From positions 5,284,658 to 5,348,657 of the forward strand of contig OX377206.1 in NCBI GenBank assembly GCA_947396885.1: a stretch of DNA of 64,000 nucleotides, read 5' to 3'. Below, one piece after another: positions 59,701 through 64,000 of the stretch. Positions within the stretch are counted from its first letter, which is position 1. Each line of letters begins with the position of its first letter. The notes below the pieces were generated by a model, which searched no databases, was not told the origin of the DNA, and saw nothing but the letters and a program-made list of their open reading frames with translations. The position numbers were made by a program, and so were the translations under genes. Source of the stretch: Heligmosomoides polygyrus polygyrus. Taxonomy: Eukaryota > Nematoda > Chromadorea > Rhabditida > Heligmosomidae.

Positions 59701-59976
59701 CCGACAGGATTTCGATTCCACTTTCACGCAATCAAGTTCGGTGACCGCGTCGTTCCTGTCATCTATGAGGACCTGCACGACGTCTGCGTGAAACTGAAAA
59801 AGGTCGAAGAACCACATGATATCGTTTTCGTCGCACCGGTCGCAGTCGAATCACCGGCAGATAGCGAATGGATGAAAGTCACTCTGGCGCTGGTACCCAC
59901 GCCGTCCGAGGAGGTTCGAAACTGGTCGCCGTCGCCCCGCCAAGAGGCGAAGCCGCGTGGGAAGCAATACGCTTGA
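53788..59976 (+). CDS. Gypsy gag-pol polyprotein, 2062 residues, with an extra C-terminal domain
   Basis: Start chosen at the first ATG of the frame (MTSTDEF) after an untranslated leader. Domains by residue: coiled-coil-like gag region, about 150-210; gag core about 330-510; CCHC knuckle CFGCGKTGHIAKDC 555-568; aspartic protease IDTGSETSIAP, DTGS at 632-635; reverse transcriptase about 905-1090 with DLMSGYW near 995 and YIDD at 1059-1062; RNase H with YTDAS at 1212 and DHLPL at 1281; integrase zinc module H1425, H1432, C1462, C1465; catalytic D1493, D1553, E1589 (35 residues between the last two); GPYRVV near 1733. All key residues are present. Gag and pol are one frame, as in the C. elegans gypsy element Cer1. 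Residues about 1800-2062 match nothing I know and show no membrane segment, so they are not an evident envelope protein. A basic KRRRAKVKK stretch precedes them. Confidence 0.95.
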   Translation: MTSTDEFQMDSQFPPESVEQGENRRPRQMDAHQKPDEVRSSYGATEELVKDTIRAIDLVKVICEKGVSKVLRLGDPRRDEIMSPIEEQLRLVSEKVNTLVFEHLIGSAGSTQVLNDIEPEVVEILVAAQLTKASQLERCLDRKIEQTRMLSALGVAMNCEVDELERKMVEMLKKTQTLEQSLDEARRDNNKLSLQVENLTRQVHTMGSSRAPNTYIDSQEEDTDNEMDSSDGRHPCDNVKDRWKKYRRIANDMALHDDNIVQIPGKSRSPRCAQGWTPKNSLPTLKHDSSRREEARHRSATGELLSADASGVTTPRRDEFSMREFMLATTLPEVRPFTGKQSGSFERFLKTFLIKYPRTYWDDGSLIQLFEGFLRKEALTIFETLPRRIKEGTFDGVVRAMKERLNEDGNTACIKAMAMLRTLKMKDGQRVADFCLILERVASQAYPNEPSEVIALQKAEILYSQLSGWRGSYILAEAIETSERYEVYDRVKEAALRLERNLERSEEGHMRSRGLRKTITSPRWEEYKTQERAQSEQRVQVPSKQECTSGSARRCFGCGKTGHIAKDCRSRAQLGAKPQESPAKEIKSFSTALESWLCLTELDNKADRCEFWGEKLVIPVTTMNIRTQALIDTGSETSIAPLSLFKKARNNKADIDTFVERVPNKTDIIIRDASGNKMEILDSIRLEVEILGKKVKVPLYVSKALDDVIILGTNILRQLGLRVLNEDGSIDYLAGSSTGTQKHDCHAKATQRTYIPQGGVKTVTVQCDKVGTACVLWSESEYIGNGICQPNEQGNVEIPVMNTSAEPLILQKGQIVGNLENVDWLESKWLKSASNLLELLPTSESDAVDGQRMTKLLTTINTTGEHPRELLELVQKYSNVFAVEDSELTQTDLVLHEIDTAGNAPIRLKARPVPIGARQEFKKIIKNLEERGIVAKSQSEWSSPVVLVRKKDGTLRLCVDYRELNKITKHDSYPMPSIDVMIQSLSGKKVFSTLDLMSGYWQIKLSDDAKRKSAFATSEGLFEFNVLPFGLKTSPAAFQRMMDRVLENCGVKDREIFVYIDDILIATDCLERHFVVIEMVLKALHKANLKLKPQKCEFLRNQVPFLGHIIDGSGVRTDPDKVRKIKEYPCPTTVKELRTFLGLASYYRKFILNFARIAKPLYDLTSPKKSWSWNSAEEEAFSTLKDKLSSAPVLVQPDIRAAKEGTRPYVVYTDASVEGLGVVLSQEGEDGLLHPIYFASKGLTKAEKGYHITDLEALAVVFALKKFHYFVYGMHTTLRTDHLPLTSIFKRNNVSGRILRWALEIQKYDLEIQYVKGKTNAVADALSRTAIPSNEAFCEENAAVVCRVEGNSWLQELREDVDYAAIVEAVENKSLEGEIRLPRCGKRFRAEDFFLEDGYLMLMYEDAATKVVPRSKRKDMVEEAHSGVMAAHLNAKKLYRQMKETLFWNGMQADIEKWSRACTKCFLARVHEKNTPPLKPVVTTAPFELVGIDLVELGLSTRGNRYALVAIDHFSKFVGAYAIPDKKARTVAETFFARWVCEGCRWPKAIHSDQGTEFLNQVLSEICELVGIEQSFTKGYNPRENGITERAIGTITRMLKKKTTVPADWDILLPTVVYAYNMAPHEATGESPFYILHAFDPGYPSKVIPKEKLSFNCIDYDDYKYELLASLELIQGCVRDLNEQYRNKMKEKYDKRYNVNHKTYPKIGDRVFVKLPREKANKDFPKLCPDFSGPYRVVECSENSALLTKPHTNEDPIRIQHDLIVKLPAEIDDTPLETTTKRRRAKVKKCESQRPLKDTNEVFCRSTSHFADNSALSIFHACSGTKCHDDDDEFKCSIKGKVFGDVVAAAEESIRSLPITTIYSLARYISIYESEKDSDRRCFLMRDRRHNFVTTAGVQKAYVFFKRHCLHTMRDLMRHDGSVLMSRYDGNCGLTIEQVNEFVNEGVQYAMAHSWEEVTIEGKKMKTLLMLPTGFRFHFHAIKFGDRVVPVIYEDLHDVCVKLKKVEEPHDIVFVAPVAVESPADSEWMKVTLALVPTPSEEVRNWSPSPRQEAKPRGKQYA

Positions 59977-60347
59977 AAATGATTGAAGTCATGCAGACGA
60001 TAAGAGAGTCGGCGCCTACCGTGAAGCATAAGGTAGTCACGAAAATCCCTGCGGCAGCAAGGGAATGTGAGCCGGCATTGTCTGTGGGATATAAGCCCAG
60101 GAAAAGAGTGGAAGCTGCGTACCCAAACGCAGTCGTATACGATTTTCTGGACACACTTCGCAAATATCTTGATGGTGTCATCGCTATCGAGATAGTGGAG
60201 AAAATCGAAAGGAGAAAGACCCCGCAGGGAAAACCTGCGCATGACGCCCACCAGTACGACTGCGGATGGCACGGACGTGGAGGGAAAGGATACCAGTCCC
60301 GATACAGGCCATACCACCGAGGACGCGGCCGCGGAGGAAGATTCTGA
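59868..60347 (+). CDS. Second frame of the gypsy element, RGG-rich C-terminus
   Basis: A 159-codon frame overlaps the end of gag-pol by 109 bp in the -1 frame, and ends 47 bp before the 3' LTR. It begins MDESHSGAGTHAVRGG. The middle contains VVYDFLDTLRKYLDG and IEIVEKIERRK. The tail is HGRGGKGYQSRYRPYHRGRG then RGGRF. RGG/RG tails usually bind RNA, so a nucleic-acid-binding role is plausible. It could be made by -1 frameshifting, a spliced RNA or reinitiation. I found no classic slippery heptamer in the overlap. The minus strand here is also open (a 174-codon frame), which weakens frame length as evidence. Confidence 0.5.
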   Translation: MDESHSGAGTHAVRGGSKLVAVAPPRGEAAWEAIRLKMIEVMQTIRESAPTVKHKVVTKIPAAARECEPALSVGYKPRKRVEAAYPNAVVYDFLDTLRKYLDGVIAIEIVEKIERRKTPQGKPAHDAHQYDCGWHGRGGKGYQSRYRPYHRGRGRGGRF

Positions 60348-60380
60348 TCTAGATACCCCAGTGTCGAGGACGACACTTCC

Positions 60381-60394
60381 CTGAGGGGGAGGGA
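60381..60394 (+). promoter_or_regulatory. Polypurine tract
   Basis: GAGGGGGAGGGA lies immediately before the 3' LTR, where plus-strand DNA synthesis is primed in this class. Confidence 0.85.
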
Positions 60395-60679
60395 TGTAAC
60401 CATGTGTTGTATGTGTAGTCGGCCCTATGTTGTGTGTCGTAGATCTCGGTGTATGAGTCGTGTTCTCGGTTTGAACTATTTCGTCGATCTCGAAACTATT
60501 GGCGCGCGCGGGAAACTGCGCATATAAGGCGGCAGGTCGATGGGCTTGCTCGCTTGTTCTGTTGTCAGAGGATCTCCTCTGGTCTATTGTTTTCACTTCG
60601 ATAAACGCTTATTAACCGGCTGTTAATTGATCCTGCGGTGGTACCCAGGAGAAATTACTTCTAGACGTTCGGTAACAAC
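60395..60679 (+). repeat. 3' LTR
   Basis: Same sequence as 53190-53474 by eye, with TATAAG at 60523-60528. Followed by the downstream target copy TCTAC. Confidence 0.93.
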
Positions 60680-61185
60680 TCTACATTAGTAGTTGGGTGG
60701 GGGGGGGGGATTGCATTATGGCTTGTGGCTTCCGCTCATTCTGAACTTTTTCGATTAGTCGGGTGCTGTTGATCGGCCCCGAAGAGATGGAATTGCTTTG
60801 TTGGCCTGATCGGGAGCCGAACATCAACTCGTGGGTATGTGAGAGTCGCTTCCCCCCCCCTCCCATCTTTTCCCTGCACTATGGGCTCGTTCGTACTTCG
60901 CGATGGGGCGATTAAGTGGGAGGCTAGGCAATCCACTTTGTACATATCGATTTTTGTTGGTCATTGCACGACAAAAATCAATACGAAATATGATTTGCCT
61001 GGCCGACCGATCGCTCCCGTTGCCCCCATCGCGAAGTATGTAGGAGTAGGCCCTATGCTTCATGCATCTGTTACTAGTTAGATACTAAGAAGAGCTCTTT
61101 TCAGCTTGAAGACCGGTAGGATGTTGAAGCGATACCATGTACTAGTTCGTTCATTTGTACCATATTGTACTTTGTTGTATTTCAG

Positions 61186-61269
61186 TCCTGCGAGTTCCAA
61201 AAGGTGGATCTTACAATCGTCTTGGACAATCTGAATGATCAGCCTCATTCCAATGAATTAATTATCGAC
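61186..61269 (+). pseudogene. Orphan exon of the duplicated gene family, third copy
   Basis: Follows TTGTATTTCAG and ends GAC before GTAAGT. It encodes 28 codons (SCEFQKVDLTIVLDNLNDQP, then HSNELIID) against 27 in copies A and B. The frame and splice sites are kept with many substitutions. The neighbouring exon corresponding to 4708-4782 and the last exon are absent here, and the LTR element lies upstream, so the gene cannot be complete. Confidence 0.6.
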
Positions 61270-61669
61270 GTAAGTCGCTTGTTCTTAGAATTTAATTTGG
61301 CTGCTTTGTCCGTTACCTTGCTTCAAGGATATGCATATTCTTCCTGGTTAGCGATACCTCCCTTTTGATAGGGTGAGCAGAATCCTCAGGCAAAAAGGGT
61401 ATGGTGAAGTGTTCAATTGCATGTATTATGTGGGAAGTAGGACAATAAGTCACACTAATCCATTTGGGACCCATCAACATCACTCGTTTGTTTCAACTCA
61501 AATTGGTGATATGCGCAGTACTGCCACACTTTGTTGGGACCTTCATGTCGAGGTCGGTCTGGGTTTCTTCCGTGCTTTGTAAGGATAAACATCTTGATTG
61601 TTTATCCTGATTAGGGATAACAGCCAGATGGGGCTTCGCCCATTCATTCATTAAGCAGGTACCCTTTAC

Positions 61670-61858
61670 TTGCTAGAAGTGCGCCCACCTGCCTATATTA
61701 CCCAATTCCCACCTCAAATGGTCAACTTCGGAGAGAAATCGGTGAAATTGATTGACAACGGTCAGCCGGTCGATATTACATATCTGTTCTGGGGGATGTC
61801 TCTCCATCATAATACTCATGCGGTTCCCACTTCAACTCGGGAAGAACTCGTTCAGTAG
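61670..61858 (+). pseudogene. Third copy of the conserved exon-like frame
   Basis: Frame PAYITQFPPQMVNFGEKSVK then DNGQPVDITYLFWGMSLHHN matches 5940-6165 and 40729-40938. It is the most diverged copy yet still open. See the entry at 5940. Confidence 0.4.
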
Positions 61859-62226
61859 GACTGTCAACTGAACGAGAAGCATTCATTTATGCGTTAAAGC
61901 AAAGTTAAGAATGCAACACAACACCCCGTTGTTTTGTGCACCAGAAGGTGACTCAGCGTTTCTTAGTGTATGATAAGATTGATTTCTTGTCACATCAATC
62001 AATACTTATCGCGCGGTCGAAATCCGGCGTGCTGCCTTATCGTGGTTTACTAACCCTGCTAGCTGTGTGGGTCGTCATTACAGATAGGGTGCTTCCTTTT
62101 TGCAATTTGGATGCTGAACTTCAGTCCAACGAAGGTAGATGATCATTCTCACTAGGATGCAGCCGTGTTCTCATCGCGAATCAAGCTTTCCGTTCTGTTG
62201 CCTCAAACATTTTCGGTTTTCTTTAG

Positions 62227-62999
62227 ATGGCAAAGTGCGCAATATCAGCACCTGCGCAGCACACCAGCGTACCAGTGGATGCTATCTGCGCGTAAGTAGT
62301 TTATTCTTCAACTTCGGTATAATATTTTTATTTGAATTTACAAATGTGATTTCAAATTTGAGCTCCGAGAAGCTTCGAAGTTATGCCATACTGTGCAGAA
62401 ATAACTGTAGTTTCGAAAAGTGAAGCTTGATCACTTCGAAAATCTTCACCCTTGAATTAGTAGAGAACTATGATCTACTTTTGCAGAGCCGTTGAACCTA
62501 CAACCTCATAAGGCAATACCTTCCAAACATCTTGTATGGAGAAGGATGCAAAAATGCTGCATTGTAAAGGAATCAATCATCTGAACCTGCGCCGATGAAT
62601 CACTATTTTGAATTTTTCTGCGCGTTCCATGTTGGAAAGATACCGTTCCGCCATTTGAAGGGTGGAGTTCTCGTGGAGGTACTCCTTTTTGCCGTACAGA
62701 CACACCTGAACCCCTTTCATCGTCTCTTGGAATGACAAAGTCAACGTAAGGCACTAAGAATCCTCTCCCATTTAGCAAGTGTGCAACAGGTCCGGGATTT
62801 AGATGATGTGAAAGACCGTTTACAATTCATGTTCCCTAACAAGTCTGAAACTACATGCTTCTGGTTGTGGCTGGGTGTGCATATCCTGTTCTTTAATTTA
62901 AATGGCGTTAACCGACTTCAACATCGCTACTGACATTTCAGGGCCACGGTCGTCGATCCCACATCCGGAGGGGTAACAAAGATGGCGTACGGAATTGAG
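62227..62999 (+). CDS. Duplicated gene family, fourth copy, first two exons (continues past window)
   Basis: Exon 1 is 62227-62291: ATG directly after TTTCTTTAG, peptide MAKCAISAPAQHTSVPVDA, donor GTAAGT. Exon 2 is 62942-62999, completing the split codon in phase, peptide ATVVDPTSGGVTKMAYGIE, with a weak donor GTTGTT. Both align with gene copy B exons 1 and 2, with one extra codon in each. Sequence to about 63600 matches 560-1060 of copy A. Further exons would lie beyond base 64000. This is the most diverged member. Confidence 0.55.
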
Positions 63000-63058
63000 G
63001 TTGTTCCCTTTGTTTATTGCTGCTGTTACTTTCTCGTTTCAGGTCCAGTTTGTGCTCC

Positions 63059-63172
63059 AATCGCCACACGGCGTTTCGCGTCGCAATGAAATTTCATAAC
63101 GTTGATCAAGCCGCGCGGCCTAATCGATACTGGTAATTCTCATTATGACACGCCGCGCGGCGAATGGAGTAT
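63059..63172. mobile_element. Short inverted-repeat element, relative of 609-722
   Basis: CCAATCGCCACACGGCGT at the left and TATGACACGCCGCGCGGCGA at the right are partly inverted. The right end is identical with the copy near 700-720. Confidence 0.45.
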
Positions 63173-63794
63173 GAGCAGGGCCTCAGCTAGAGGAAGACAG
63201 ATGATGCGAGCTAGTCTACATCTCGGTAATCTCCCTGGTGAGGCGAGCCGGGCGGTTTCTTGTCAACTGCTGTTTGAGTAGCCCATTCCCGATAAGAAGA
63301 TCCTCAAGTTTCGGAAAATTTGTCCAACAGGTTCGGAATAAACTGATTTCCCAGACTCGGACAAAAAGGCGCTATGTATTTACAAGCATTGGTTTCTTCG
63401 TTGTGAGACATATGGTCAGAACACGTTTTGGTTCCATCCTGGTCATAGGGAGAGACCAGGTGACTACCTCAACGGTAACTCTGAATGGCAGAAGAGGTGT
63501 GTCAATGTCAGCTGACTACAGACGTTTGCTAGCAGTCATTCGCATTTTGAATTCCACCTCGATTTGGAAAATTCCACTTTTTTCCTAAAAAATCCTTTTG
63601 CTATAGCTTTATGTCTCAATGTTTCTTAACATCAAAGTCAACGTTCCTCATTTACGGTTATCTTTAGCACAGCAGTTCAACTAGTAGATAGTGCGGACTG
63701 CGACCAGTAAACCAGACCGCCGATGTTGAATTTCAGCGATGCTGTTTTGGAAACAATCACCTGTACTTCTATAGACTTGCAAAAATAAGGCCGC

Positions 63795-63868
63795 AATGAG
63801 CGGATTCGAACTCTCGGCCTATTTTCAACGGGTCAGTCACCTTACCCACTAGGCCAAACGCTTTGGTC
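63795..63868 (-). pseudogene. tRNA-like sequence
   Basis: On the minus strand, box A TTGGCCTAGTGGGTAAG and box B AGTTCGAATCCGC are well placed and the length is right. The anticodon arm does not form a 5-bp stem. It is likely a tRNA pseudogene or SINE head. Confidence 0.5.
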
Positions 63869-64000
63869 GCGCACGGCGAAGCAAATCATTAGATCTATAG
63901 TATGTTATGCTTTCGCCGACACTCTATACACACCACATATGCTGTTCAGATCTATCGTTGGCATAGTCTTCTTGTGAGGCCAACTGAAGTGTGTTCGTCA

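Larger units (their letters stand above)
53190..60679 (+). mobile_element. Ty3/gypsy LTR retrotransposon, apparently intact
   Basis: Two 285-bp LTRs flank a long polyprotein gene. Target duplication TCTAC is at 53185-53189 and 60680-60684 (four or five bases, because the last T is shared). A primer-binding-like TGGGGGCCGAACC follows the 5' LTR, and a purine tract precedes the 3' LTR. Domain order gag, protease, RT, RNase H, integrase defines the Ty3/gypsy (Metaviridae) class. The LTRs look identical by eye and the main frame is uninterrupted, so the insertion is young and may still be able to move. It interrupts the third copy of the duplicated block. Confidence 0.95.
60685..62130. repeat. 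Third partial copy of the duplicated block, right part
   Basis: 60700-60760 matches near 4240-4310. 60768-61860 matches about 5036-6130 of copy A. At about 61845 it jumps to match 7830-8100 (AGAACTCGTTCAGTAGGACTGTCAAC), so the last exon (copy A 7085-7276) is missing. The C run near 60852 corresponds to that near 5122. Confidence 0.85.

Noticed and set aside
59977..60394. Envelope gene in the gypsy element
   Set aside because: No signal peptide, no membrane segment and no furin-like site. The region encodes an RG-rich soluble-looking frame.

Overview
The window looks like nuclear DNA of a clade V (strongylid-type, hookworm-like) parasitic nematode. Evidence: short TTTTCAG/gta(a/g)gt introns, a decayed RTE-type non-LTR retrotransposon, a gypsy-type LTR element with a single fused gag-pol frame, and many non-autonomous DNA transposons and tRNA-derived repeats. 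The species is inferred from general knowledge and could not be tested. No prokaryotic genes, operons, rRNA or CRISPR arrays are visible.

Layout. (1) 1-17460 (copy A) and 36374-52670 (copy B) are diverged direct copies of one block of about 16-17 kb, with many indels. (2) 17460-36374 is unique sequence made mostly of mobile elements: an 838-bp near-perfect palindrome, Harbinger-like MITEs, a hAT-ended element carrying an RTE fragment, a duplicated coiled-coil gene fragment with a MITE in one intron, a piggyBac-ended element with a decayed transposase tail, a second RTE fragment, and a partial extra copy of the 5' part of the duplicated gene (32340-33900). (3) 52670-62130 is a third, rearranged partial copy, split by an intact-looking Ty3/gypsy element (53190-60679) with identical 285-bp LTRs. 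(4) 62190-64000 starts a fourth gene copy that leaves the window.

Genes. The duplicated block carries a tandem family of small spliced genes of unknown function. In copy B, six exons (35992-42016) join in phase into a protein of 194 residues. Copy A has the same exons without exon 1, which would lie left of the window. Fragments lie at 32845-33899, 61186-61269 and 62227-62999. A second spliced gene in both copies (14661-15697 and 49184-50222) appears to encode an AT-hook-like motif and a C2H2-like finger. The clearest protein is the 2062-residue gypsy polyprotein: gag zinc knuckle, protease, reverse transcriptase, RNase H, integrase, then about 260 residues I do not recognise. A separate 159-codon frame ending in an RGG-rich tail follows it.

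The paralogous copies act as empty-site controls. Several insertions have exact 8-bp target duplications, and for some the uninterrupted sequence is present elsewhere in the window. All exon calls come from reading frames, splice signals and paralogue comparison by eye.
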